DNA from: an uncultured Clostridia bacterium
Lineage (GTDB): Bacteria; Bacillota; Clostridia; Christensenellales; Aristaeellaceae
Assembly (NCBI GenBank): GCA_946536315.1
Contig: CAMNEH010000019.1
Span: 1 to 32,741, forward strand
Direction of reading: 5' to 3'
Length of the DNA: 32,741 nt
Below are positions 16,697 to 24,343 of the stretch, piece by piece (within the stretch, counting starts at the first letter, position 1; every line of letters begins with the position of its first letter). The notes under the pieces are model-generated. The model had not been told where the DNA came from, did not search any database, and saw nothing but the letters and a program-made list of their open reading frames with translations. The position numbers and the translations under genes are program-made.

Positions 16697-17795
16697 GCGC
16701 GTCCACCCCGCTCTCCTCCAGCCGCTCGATCCGTTCCACACGGAGCTTGTCCGGCACCGTTTTCTGCGCGCAGACGGCCAGGCCGTCCGCCCTCAGCCGC
16801 CGCGCGGCCTGCGCGACGCGCGCCGCCGGCGTCCCCTCCGGGTACACCAGCAGCACGTCCGCGTCCAGGCGGCCGGTGCCCTGCTGCTGGCGCTCCAGCG
16901 CGTCCAGGTACACCGCGAAGCCCACCGCGCCGCCGCGGCGGCCCAGCTTGGGCAGGAGCGGGTCGTACTGCCCGCCGGCGATGACGCGCTCCGGCACGTC
17001 CGCCACGTAGCCCCGGAAGACCAGGCCGTTGTAATACCCCAGGTCGTTGACCGTGGACACGTCCAGCGTGAGCATCCCGTAATCCGGCGTATCGCGCAGC
17101 GCGTCCGTCACGCGGCGCAGGACGGCCGCCTCCTCCGCGCAGGGCAGCGCCTCCAGCGCGTCGAGCGCGCGCGGCAGGTCCTCCGGCAGGTCAATCAGCC
17201 GGCGCAGGCAATCCGCCGCCTCCGGCGTGCTGCCGGCGTCGCGGCACACCGCCGCCAGCTCATGCGCGGACCGCGCGGACAGCGCGGCCACGGCGCGGCG
17301 TTCGTCCGCCTCCCCGAGCCCGGCCAGGCGCGTCAGCCGGCGCACCAGCCCCATGTGGGAAATGTGCAGCACCGCCCTGGGCGCGATGGTCCGCAGGCTC
17401 TCCGCCGCCATCTCCAGCACCTCGGACAGGCAGTATTCGTCCAGCGCGCCGATGCATTCCACGCCGGTCTGCAGGATTTCGCGGTAGCCCTGCCCCTGCC
17501 GGGACGGGCGATAGACGTTTTCCTGGTAATAGACCTTCTGTACCTCGCCGGGCGCGTCGCGGCCCGAGCGGACGATGGACAGCGTCACGTCCGGCTTGAG
17601 CGCCAGCAGCGTGCCGTCCGTATCCGAAAAGGCGATGATCTGCTCCGAGGAGAGAAAGTCCTTGTTGCCCGCGTATAAATCGTACGTTTCAAACTTGCGC
17701 ATCCGGTAGGGGGTATAGCCATACCGCCCGTACAGCGCGCGCAGCGAGAACAGAATACGCTCTTCCGGCTTGAGAATTTGATCCGGGATGTTCAT
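16689..17795 (-). CDS. hisZ: ATP phosphoribosyltransferase regulatory subunit
   Basis: A 368-residue paralogue of histidyl-tRNA synthetase without synthetase function. It assembles with short HisG and confers activity and histidine feedback. The class II synthetase-like core covers about residues 1-320: YRMRKFETYDLYAG, LKPDVTLSIVRS, VYYQENVYR and GVECIGA are recognisable remnants of motifs 1 and 2. GGQYDPLLPKLGRRGGAVGFAVYLD near residue 270 matches the motif 3 area. The ATG overlaps the yerC stop (ATGA). Confidence 0.95.
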   Translation of the reverse strand: MNIPDQILKPEERILFSLRALYGRYGYTPYRMRKFETYDLYAGNKDFLSSEQIIAFSDTDGTLLALKPDVTLSIVRSGRDAPGEVQKVYYQENVYRPSRQGQGYREILQTGVECIGALDEYCLSEVLEMAAESLRTIAPRAVLHISHMGLVRRLTRLAGLGEADERRAVAALSARSAHELAAVCRDAGSTPEAADCLRRLIDLPEDLPRALDALEALPCAEEAAVLRRVTDALRDTPDYGMLTLDVSTVNDLGYYNGLVFRGYVADVPERVIAGGQYDPLLPKLGRRGGAVGFAVYLDALERQQQGTGRLDADVLLVYPEGTPAARVAQAARRLRADGLAVCAQKTVPDKLRVERIERLEESGVDARD

Positions 17796-18091
17796 ACTGA
17801 CTCCTTTGTATCACCGAGCCGGTCAATGGCCAGCCGGTATCCGCCCGCGCCGTACATCAGGCAGCGGTTGACCCGGCTGATCGTGGCGGAGCTGACGCCG
17901 GTGTCCCGCGCGACGTCCTGGTACTTGCGCCCTCCGTTCAGCAGGTAGGCGATTTCCAGCCGCTGGGCCATATCCTGCACTTCCCTGACCGTGCACAGAT
18001 CGTCGAACAGGCAGTACGCCTCCTCCCGGCTGCGCAGGCTCAGCAGCGCGTCCATCAGCCTGTCTGTCGCCTGCGTGCGTTCATACGCCAT
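17792..18091 (-). CDS. yerC: YerC/TrpR-like regulator, probable histidine repressor
   Basis: A 99-residue all-helical protein of the YerC/YecD TrpR-related family. The helix-turn-helix is seen in YLLNGGRKYQDVARDTGVSS followed by ATISRVNRCL (about residues 50-80). It is the first gene of the histidine operon and overlaps hisZ by 4 nt. Family members heading his operons in Firmicutes are predicted histidine-responsive repressors (sometimes named HisR). A palindrome placed exactly in the promoter spacer supports autoregulation here. Histidine as co-repressor is inferred. GGAAGGGGG lies upstream of the ATG. Confidence 0.88.
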   Translation of the reverse strand: MAYERTQATDRLMDALLSLRSREEAYCLFDDLCTVREVQDMAQRLEIAYLLNGGRKYQDVARDTGVSSATISRVNRCLMYGAGGYRLAIDRLGDTKESV

Positions 18092-18124
18092 CCCTTCACG
18101 CCCCCTTCCGACTTCACAAGCCGC

Positions 18125-18153
18125 ATTTTAACACAGTAGCACGTTAAAGTAAA
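18125..18153 (-). promoter_or_regulatory. Histidine operon promoter with spacer operator
   Basis: On the minus strand TTTACT (18153-18148), a 17-nt spacer and TAAAAT (18130-18125) form a good promoter. The palindrome TTAAC-N10-GTTAA occupies 18128-18147, filling the spacer and touching the -10 box. It is the obvious candidate site for the TrpR-like product of the first gene. No T-box or his leader peptide was seen in the short leader. Confidence 0.7.
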
Positions 18154-18164
18154 GTAGTTTGCGC

Positions 18165-18750
18165 GTGCCTGTTCAGTCTGCAACTGAACAGGCACCGCAT
18201 GGGGGACAGCGTCCCCCCTACGGAACCCCCCGACAGCTTTGCCTGTCGGACCTGCGGTCCACAGTTCGCCATTGTCGCATAGCAGGCTGCCGCCAGCTAT
18301 GCTCTGTGGCTCACTGGGACTCCTCCCGCCTTCATCCGCCACAGGCGGCGGCGGGATACGTCCCACGGGCGGCAAAGCTGCAAAGTAGAAATCGCTAACG
18401 CGATTTCGTCCTCGCGCCGTACACGCCGCCGCTGCGGATTTCAACAGAGGGTTTCCTCAATTCGGCATTGTCGCAACAGGAATCGCGCGCGCACCGCGGG
18501 CGCAAGCGCCTCACGCACCGCGCACGGTATGCTCTGTGCCTCATTGCGGCTCCACCCGCCTTCATCGTCCACAGGACGCGGCGGGCTCCGCCGCCCCCTC
18601 TGTACTCCCCTCGCCAAGTCCTTTTCAGCACTCCCATCCCATTGCCCTTCGGGTGGCTTCGCCATCCGCCGAATCAATCGGCGGACGCTGGGATTCCGTG
18701 CTGAAAAGAACCGATATGAGTCTCTCTTTACTGCACGACTGAGTAGTTAC
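18165..18750 (+). repeat. Mosaic hairpin repeat, copy C (longest complete)
   Basis: Fills the gap between the divergent his promoter and the glycosidase promoter; no gene lies in it. Modules in order: hairpin 18165-18195 (13-bp stem, arm GTGCCTGTTCAGT); GGGGGAC hairpin near 18200-18219; CGACAG/CTGTCG hairpin near 18231-18248; a 54-bp unit 18261-18314, also in copy A; a unit closed by TGGGAC/GTCCCA near 18315-18364; a unit 18366-18450 with an 8-bp hairpin at 18388-18407; a GC-rich unit 18454-18597, shared with copy D; a branched module 18620-18709; and the end GACTGAGTAGTTAC (18737-18750). It is an inverted, longer relative of copy B. Confidence 0.92.
18620..18709 (+). other. Candidate structured RNA module in repeat copy C
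   Basis: Close copy of 9297-9386 in opposite orientation. The outer stem pairs CTTTTCAGCAC (18621-18631) with 18698-18708. The central hairpin TCCGCCGA/TCGGCGGA is unchanged, with only its loop differing (ATCAA against ATGAA). The inner stem is weaker here (CCCATTG against CGCTGGG, one mismatch and one wobble). Confidence 0.45.
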
Positions 18751-18760
18751 ATCTGCGCGG

Positions 18761-18790
18761 TTGACACCCGGGGAGGCTGTTTGATATCAT
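18761..18790 (+). promoter_or_regulatory. Promoter of the GH43 gene
   Basis: TTGACA (18761-18766), an 18-nt spacer and TATCAT (18785-18790). It begins 10 bp after the end of mosaic repeat copy C. An AAGGAGG ribosome binding site lies further down, before the ATG at 18824. Confidence 0.75.
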
Positions 18791-18823
18791 AGGGATGATC
18801 AATCATAAGGAGGCGTTCTGACC

Positions 18824-20173
18824 ATGCCCAATCCCATTCTGCCCCTCTGGGAATACGTTCCGGACGGCGAGCCCCGGGTGTTCGGGGACCGCGTATACCT
18901 GTACGGCTCGCACGACCGGCCCGCCGGCGAATCCTTCTGCGATATCAAGCTGAAGGTATGGTCGGCATCCGTTTTTGACCTGAACCGGTGGGTCTGCCAC
19001 GGCGACAGCTTCCGCACCCGCCCCTCCAGCTCGGGCCGGCCGGCGGATACCCCCTGGACCGATCACGCCCTGTTCGCGCCGGACGTGATCGAAAAGGACG
19101 GGAAATACTACCTCTATGCCTACATCGTCGGCGCGCGCGGCGCGGTCGGCGTCGCAGACCGGCCCGAAGGGCCGTTCCGCCTGCTGTCCCCCTACCGCTA
19201 TACCCGCGAGGAGGGCGCCGCCGCCGACGCCGAGGTCGGCGACGACGGCATTTTCAACGACGCGGGCGTGCTGGTGGACGACGACGGCCGGGTCTACGTA
19301 TTCTACGGCTTCACCCAGTCCTGCATGAACGAGCTGAACCCGGCGAACATGTGCGAGGTGCTGCCCCATACCCTGCGCCGCGAGGTCATCGACGGCGCGG
19401 AGGACGTGCCGGAGGAGCGTCGGTTTTTCGAGGCGAGCTCGCCCCGGAAGATCAACGGCCGGTATTACCTGATCTACTCCCCGCGCCGGGGCAGCCGCCT
19501 CGCCTACGCGACCGCAGAGCGCCCGCAGGGCCCGTATACCTACCGCGGCTATATCATTGACAACGGCGTGGACTATCCCGCCGGCAACAACCACGGCTCG
19601 GTCGCCTGCATCAACGGGCAGTGGTACGTCTTCTACCACCGCATGACCAACGGCACGCTGACCTCCCGCCGCGCCTGCGTGGAAAAGATCACCATCCTCC
19701 CGGACGGCACCATCCCGCCCGTCGAGATGACCTCGCTGGGCTTCGAGGACGCGCTGAACCCCTACCAGCCCACGCCCGCGGACATCGCCTGCGTGCTGAC
19801 CGGCGGCTGCAAGATCATTGAAAAGGACGTCATGACCCGCGTCGTCACGGACATCACGGACGGCTGCGTCATGGGCTATAAGTATTACGATTTCGGCGAG
19901 GACCTGACCCACGAGCCCATGACCCTGGCGGTCCGGGTGCGCGGGATGGGCACGCCGTGCCGCCTGCGCGTGCTGCTGGACGCCCCGGACGGCCCCGAGG
20001 CGGGCGTATGCGCCATCGGGACCGCCGACGGCGTCTACCGCGCGCGGCTGACGCCCATCACTGGCCGCCACGCGCTGTACCTGCGCGCCGAGCATCAGGT
20101 GGAGGGCTGGATGCACGACTTTTTCAAGGGAAAACACCTGTTTGAATTGGAACAATTTGTGATTTTGAAGTGA
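18824..20173 (+). CDS. Glycoside hydrolase family 43-like protein
   Basis: A 449-residue five-bladed beta-propeller glycosidase, probably acting on arabinose- or xylose-containing oligosaccharides. No signal peptide, so cytoplasmic: it would process imported oligosaccharides. The propeller covers about residues 8-290. Candidate catalytic residues are D31 (YGSHDRP), D87 (FAPDVIEKDGKYYLY) and E203 (FFEASSPRKINGRYYLIYS), with H257 (NNHGS) as the usual central ion-binding histidine. Residues about 300-449 form a beta-rich C-terminal domain resembling an accessory carbohydrate-binding module. The ATG follows AAGGAGG. Arabinofuranosidase or xylosidase specificity cannot be told, and no sugar transporter is adjacent. 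Confidence 0.88.
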   Translation: MPNPILPLWEYVPDGEPRVFGDRVYLYGSHDRPAGESFCDIKLKVWSASVFDLNRWVCHGDSFRTRPSSSGRPADTPWTDHALFAPDVIEKDGKYYLYAYIVGARGAVGVADRPEGPFRLLSPYRYTREEGAAADAEVGDDGIFNDAGVLVDDDGRVYVFYGFTQSCMNELNPANMCEVLPHTLRREVIDGAEDVPEERRFFEASSPRKINGRYYLIYSPRRGSRLAYATAERPQGPYTYRGYIIDNGVDYPAGNNHGSVACINGQWYVFYHRMTNGTLTSRRACVEKITILPDGTIPPVEMTSLGFEDALNPYQPTPADIACVLTGGCKIIEKDVMTRVVTDITDGCVMGYKYYDFGEDLTHEPMTLAVRVRGMGTPCRLRVLLDAPDGPEAGVCAIGTADGVYRARLTPITGRHALYLRAEHQVEGWMHDFFKGKHLFELEQFVILK

Positions 20174-20179
20174 AACCCC

Positions 20180-20208
20180 TTGAAAACCGGGCAGTTATTT
20201 GCTAAGAT
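20180..20208 (+). promoter_or_regulatory. Promoter of the WG-repeat protein pair
   Basis: TTGAAA (20180-20185), a 17-nt spacer and TAAGAT (20203-20208), starting 7 bp after the glycosidase stop. AAAGGAGC precedes the ATG at 20242. Confidence 0.75.
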
Positions 20209-20241
20209 CAGGATATCAAGCGTGAAAGGAGCAAACACACC

Positions 20242-21597
20242 ATGAAACGGATCATCGCATGTTCCCTGCTGCTCGCGCTGCTGCTGAGCGCCTGCGGCGC
20301 CGTCGCCGATGGCATTGAGCTCACCGCCAGGCTCGAGTATATGCCGGCCGTCACCGCGGTCAACGGCACAAACTACGTGATCGTCACCGAGAAATTCACC
20401 CGCGCCAATAGCGTATATACCACCGCCGGCGAAAAGCTGGCCTCCTTCCCCTTCGCCAACCTGAGCTACAGCAAATTTGACTGCTTTACCGCCTACAACG
20501 AGGCCGGCGTCAACAACCGCGCGCTGGTCCACCTCAACGGCGCGCAGATCACCGAGCCGATTTACGGCGCGTTCACTGTGTACAGCGACCGCTGGGCGCT
20601 GGCCTATATGCTGACTCCCGCCACCGAGGAGCAGTACACCTACAAGCGCGGCAAGGAGTTCTTCGACATCGAGCGTTACGAGCTCTATTATCTGGGCGAC
20701 GAGCCCGCCAGCGCCACGCCCATCGCATCCCTGCTGCCCGATCAGTTCTCCGCCGCGGCGGCGCACGGCGACTATATCGCCATTCAGGACGGGCAGGAGC
20801 AGATCACCCTCTACGACAAGGAATTCAAGGCCTGCGACCTCTCCATGGAAAAGCTGACCACCCCGGTGTACGGCGTGCAGGAATACGCCATCGTCAACCA
20901 GGTGACGGGCGACATGGTCAAGGACGGCTTCACCGCCGTCACGGAGCAGGCCGTGAACGCCGGGCTGTGGCTGATCGGCACGCGGTATAACTTCAAGGGC
21001 CAGAAGGTCTCCGGCATCATCGACACCGCCGGCAACGAGCTCATGCCCGTGGAGTATTTCATTTCCAAGGCCTCCGACGGCTACGTGGTGGTCACGGACG
21101 ACACGAAAAAGCTGAAGGGCCTCTACTCGCTGAAGGAGCAGAAGCAGATCGTGCCCTGCGAGTATAACAACATCATGGTCGGCAAGGTGTCCACGGACAA
21201 TTACGTGCATAACGGCTACGTCGGCGTGGAGAACGGCGACCTGCGCGGCTATTACGACGTCGCGGCGGGCCGGCTCTCCTGCGAGATCAAGTATGACCGC
21301 AACGCCGTGACGACCATCGGCTGCTCCACCTTCTGGAAGGTGGACGAGGGCGTATACATGATCGCCGCCGCCGACGGGGTGGAAACGGAGGTCCATGTGG
21401 ACGAGATCAGCGCCAAGACCCGCGGCGACGGGTACCTGCTGGTCGCCCAGCGCGGCGGCATGTACGGCGTGATCGACTGGCACGGCAACGAGGTGCTGCC
21501 CTTTGAGCACAATAAGAACATTATCATTACCGACGACTCGCAGGCGCTGATCCGGACCAGCACCGGCCTCAGCCTGGAGCAGATCGTCAGAAAGTGA
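20242..21597 (+). CDS. Exported WG-repeat-like (putative lipo)protein
   Basis: A 451-residue exported protein. Residues 1-18 carry a signal sequence with a lipobox-like LLSAC (C18), so it may be a lipoprotein. The rest consists of degenerate WG/KWG-type beta repeats: GIIDTAGNELMPVEYF, GLYSLKEQKQIVPCEYN and YGVIDWHGNEVLPFEHN share the pattern of a short strand, a turn, then (I/L)xPxEY. Such repeats form propeller-like or beta-sheet surfaces of unknown role, probably binding. It is followed after 7 nt by a diverged paralogue, and the two are probably co-transcribed. Function unknown. Confidence 0.8.
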   Translation: MKRIIACSLLLALLLSACGAVADGIELTARLEYMPAVTAVNGTNYVIVTEKFTRANSVYTTAGEKLASFPFANLSYSKFDCFTAYNEAGVNNRALVHLNGAQITEPIYGAFTVYSDRWALAYMLTPATEEQYTYKRGKEFFDIERYELYYLGDEPASATPIASLLPDQFSAAAAHGDYIAIQDGQEQITLYDKEFKACDLSMEKLTTPVYGVQEYAIVNQVTGDMVKDGFTAVTEQAVNAGLWLIGTRYNFKGQKVSGIIDTAGNELMPVEYFISKASDGYVVVTDDTKKLKGLYSLKEQKQIVPCEYNNIMVGKVSTDNYVHNGYVGVENGDLRGYYDVAAGRLSCEIKYDRNAVTTIGCSTFWKVDEGVYMIAAADGVETEVHVDEISAKTRGDGYLLVAQRGGMYGVIDWHGNEVLPFEHNKNIIITDDSQALIRTSTGLSLEQIVRK

Positions 21598-21604
21598 GCT
21601 GCCC

Positions 21605-23050
21605 ATGAAACATATTATGCCCCGCCTCTGCGCGCTGCTGACCGCGGCGCTGCTGCTGGCCGCCGCGATGACGCCGGCGGCGTCGGCCAAGACGGAGATC
21701 ACGCTGCAGACCATTCTGACGAACATGGGCGAGATGATCCCGGTCCCCCAGACGGACCGCCTGATGGTGTACTCCGAGGACGCTGGGCTGTGGGGAGTGT
21801 TTGACACCGCCGGGAATCAGGTGATGCCCTATATCATGCATGCGCCGGAATACGTCGCGTACGGCGTATTCGCGGACACCTGGACCGGCGACGCCGAAGC
21901 GGCTGCGGACACCGGCGCGTACAGCGAGCTGATGAGCGTGGACTACACCGCCGCGCCGGAGGTCAACACCAACGCCAAGGCGCTGGTCACACCGGACGGG
22001 CAGCTGGTGTCCGACTACGTTTACGGCGTCATCCGCGCTTATAACGACCGCTGGGCCGCCGGCCTGGTCGTTTCGGACGCGACCGAGGAGGCCTTCGACG
22101 TGAAAGTCGGCAAAACCGGCTTCTACAACATCGAGCGCTGCGACGTGTTCTCGCTGGCGGACGAGCCGCGGCTCGCCGCGTCCTTCTCCCGCGAGGATTT
22201 CGCCAGCGCCGCCGCTCACGGCGACTACCTCTCCATCGCGGACCGCGAGGGACGCGTGACCGTGTACGACCGGGAGATGACCGTCACCGGCCTGGAGGCC
22301 GACAAGGTCAGCACTGCCGTATACGGCGTCAGGGACTTTGCCGCCATCAACAAGGTCACCGGCGAGGTCATCCTGGACGGCTGCACGGCCTGCAAGGAGC
22401 TGAGCACCGCCAACGGCCTGCTGCTGCAGGTGACGCGCGTCCATTACAGCGGCGTCAAGCAGAACGGCCTGTGCACGCTGGACGGCGAATGGGTGCTGCC
22501 GGTCGGGGACTATACGGTCAAGAGCGTCACGGGCGATTACGCGCTGCTGGCGCACGACGAGCTGCAGGGCCTCTATTCCATCAGCGGACAGCGGATGATC
22601 GTCCCCTGCGAATACGAAAGCATCCTGACCAGCAAACAGACCGCCAATCCCTACGCCTTCTACGGCTACGTCTGCGGCGTCCGCGGAACCGCTCGCGACT
22701 GGATCGACGTTGCGACCGGCGAAGTGGTGAACAGCGTCCAGTACGACCCCGCCGTCATGAAGACCATCGGCGGCACGAGCTATGAAATCCTGAGCAAGAT
22801 CTTCTTCGGCTTCACTTCTGCCGCCGGCAAGACCTGGCGCGTCCGCGACGTGATAATCGCCGCCACGCGCGGCGACGGGCGGCTGATCGTGGTCCAGAAC
22901 AAGGAAAACAGCCGCTACGCCGTGTACACGATGAACGGCGACCTTGCCCTGGACTTCAAATACAAAAACCCTCCCGTCATCACCGATGACGGGAAGGTGA
23001 TCCTGAACAGCCTCAACAACGGGTACCAGTTAATACAAATCGAGTTTTAA
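21605..23050 (+). CDS. Exported WG-repeat-like protein, paralogue of its neighbour
   Basis: A 481-residue exported protein with a signal peptide of about 28 residues ending in TPAASA; there is no lipobox. It aligns along most of its length with the preceding protein. For example AAAHGDY, TPVYGVQEYAIVNQVTGDM against TAVYGVRDFAAINKVTGEV, and GLYSISGQRMIVPCEYES against GLYSLKEQKQIVPCEYNN. Tandem duplication followed by divergence is the simplest reading. The start codon is 7 nt after the previous stop with only a weak AAAGTGAG site. The TAA stop lies inside the left inverted repeat of the 169-bp element that follows. Confidence 0.8.
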   Translation: MKHIMPRLCALLTAALLLAAAMTPAASAKTEITLQTILTNMGEMIPVPQTDRLMVYSEDAGLWGVFDTAGNQVMPYIMHAPEYVAYGVFADTWTGDAEAAADTGAYSELMSVDYTAAPEVNTNAKALVTPDGQLVSDYVYGVIRAYNDRWAAGLVVSDATEEAFDVKVGKTGFYNIERCDVFSLADEPRLAASFSREDFASAAAHGDYLSIADREGRVTVYDREMTVTGLEADKVSTAVYGVRDFAAINKVTGEVILDGCTACKELSTANGLLLQVTRVHYSGVKQNGLCTLDGEWVLPVGDYTVKSVTGDYALLAHDELQGLYSISGQRMIVPCEYESILTSKQTANPYAFYGYVCGVRGTARDWIDVATGEVVNSVQYDPAVMKTIGGTSYEILSKIFFGFTSAAGKTWRVRDVIIAATRGDGRLIVVQNKENSRYAVYTMNGDLALDFKYKNPPVITDDGKVILNSLNNGYQLIQIEF

Positions 23051-23215
23051 GGAAACGCTGATTTAATGAGGTGGTTGGATGGCGGATGGATTTTTCGGGC
23101 TGATGAAGCCGTATGAAGCGAGGCGTAGCCGGGCTACGTCGAGCGGAATGAGGCAAAATCAGACCGGAAAAGACATGCGCCAGACATGCCGCCGAATAAA
23201 TCAGCGGTTCCTTAA
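23047..23215. mobile_element. MITE-like element with 19-bp terminal inverted repeats
   Basis: Left end TTAAGGAAACGCTGATTTA (23047-23065) and right end 23197-23215 are inverted repeats matching at 18 of 19 positions. The 169-bp unit holds no gene. A perfect CGTAGCC-G-GGCTACG hairpin lies at 23124-23138 within a longer imperfect stem. It sits exactly between two convergent genes: the upstream stop TAA is its bases 2-4, and the downstream gene's stop begins at the next base. It could double as a bidirectional terminator. No transposase is present, and the family was not recognised. Confidence 0.75.
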
Positions 23216-24343
23216 TCAAATATCGATATCCATCACCAGGCGGAAATGATACTCAGGGTACATTTCCGCCGCTTCTTTTGAAATGTGGTCGAAGATGTCC
23301 TTGCGGTCCTTGCGGGCGTAATCCACGATGACGTCGAAGTCGATGGTCTTGTCCTCCTCGTTGACATTGAAGCCGTGCACCTGCAGGATGCCTTCGTGCG
23401 ACATGACCATGTGGGTCAGGCGGGAGCGCATTTCCGCGATGCGGTCGTCGCCGGTGTTCCGGGCATAAATGCCGATGGCCGTCATCAGCACACCGTGGCG
23501 CTGATAGACCTCGCCCGCGATACGGCGCTCGAGGCGGTCCAGCTCGGCCGCGGTCATGGTATCCGGCACCTCGACGTGCACCGAGCCGATCACACGTTCC
23601 GGCCCGTAGCTGTTCAGGATCAGGTCAAACGCCCCGCTGACCTCCGGCTCCTCGCAGATGGTCTGCTTGATCGCCTGCACCGTATCCTCGTCCAGGCGCT
23701 TGCCCAGCAGCTCGTCCGTCGCGTCCGTCAGCATTTCAAAGCCCGCGCGGATGATGAAAACGGCGATGACCACGCCCACCAGCGCTTCGAGGTTCAAGCC
23801 GGTGGTCATATAGATCACGGCGGACACCAGCACCGACAGCGAGAGCACCGCGTCCGACAGCGCGTCGGAGCCGGACGCCTGCAGCGCGCCGGAATTGACG
23901 CGCTTGCCCGTCTCGCGGAAATAGCGGCCCAGCGCCAGCTTGACGATGACCGCCACCGCCAGGATGACCAGCGTCAGCGCGGAATAATCCGGCGTTTCCG
24001 GGTGGATCAGCTTCTTGACCGATTCGATCAGCGCGGTGATGCCGGCGTACAGGACGATGGCCGAGATGATCATGGTGCTCAGGTATTCGATGCGGCCGTA
24101 GCCCAGCGGGTGCTTCTTATCCGGCGTCCGTCCCGCCAGCCGCGTCGCGATGATGGTGATCAGCGACGAGAGCGCGTCGCTCAGGTTGTTCACCGCGTCC
24201 AGCACGACGGCGATGGAATTCGCGATCAGCCCGGCGGCGGCTTTCCCCGCGGCGAGGGCCAGGTTCGCGCCGATGCCGATCAGGCTGGTGCGCACGATCA
24301 CGCTGTTGCGGTCTTTTTCTGCCGTCAGGATGTCGTTGCTCAT
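23216..24343 (-). CDS. Cation diffusion facilitator family transporter
   Basis: A 375-residue inner-membrane cation/proton antiporter of the CDF family (PF01545), exporting zinc, manganese, iron or a similar divalent metal. Six transmembrane helices cover about residues 15-215. Metal-site aspartates appear in DAVNNLSDAL (helix 2) and SGSDALSDAV (helix 5), and KKHPLGYGRIEY is the conserved cytosolic loop. The cytoplasmic C-terminal dimerisation domain (about 215-290) is followed by roughly 80 further residues (GDDRIAEMRSRLTHMVMSHEGILQVHGFNV) that look like a second such domain. The ATG overlaps the stop of the PIG-L gene (ATGA). Confidence 0.94.
   Translation of the reverse strand: MSNDILTAEKDRNSVIVRTSLIGIGANLALAAGKAAAGLIANSIAVVLDAVNNLSDALSSLITIIATRLAGRTPDKKHPLGYGRIEYLSTMIISAIVLYAGITALIESVKKLIHPETPDYSALTLVILAVAVIVKLALGRYFRETGKRVNSGALQASGSDALSDAVLSLSVLVSAVIYMTTGLNLEALVGVVIAVFIIRAGFEMLTDATDELLGKRLDEDTVQAIKQTICEEPEVSGAFDLILNSYGPERVIGSVHVEVPDTMTAAELDRLERRIAGEVYQRHGVLMTAIGIYARNTGDDRIAEMRSRLTHMVMSHEGILQVHGFNVNEEDKTIDFDVIVDYARKDRKDIFDHISKEAAEMYPEYHFRLVMDIDI

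Noticed and set aside
16070-16741. Longer hisG starting at GTG 16741
   Set aside because: The extra 15 residues do not resemble HisG N-termini and lie fully inside hisZ; GTG 16696 has a better placed ribosome site and matches the operon's pattern of short overlaps.
18165-18750. Repeat copy C as a remnant insertion sequence with a transposase
   Set aside because: No transposase-like peptide in any frame; the content is a series of hairpins.
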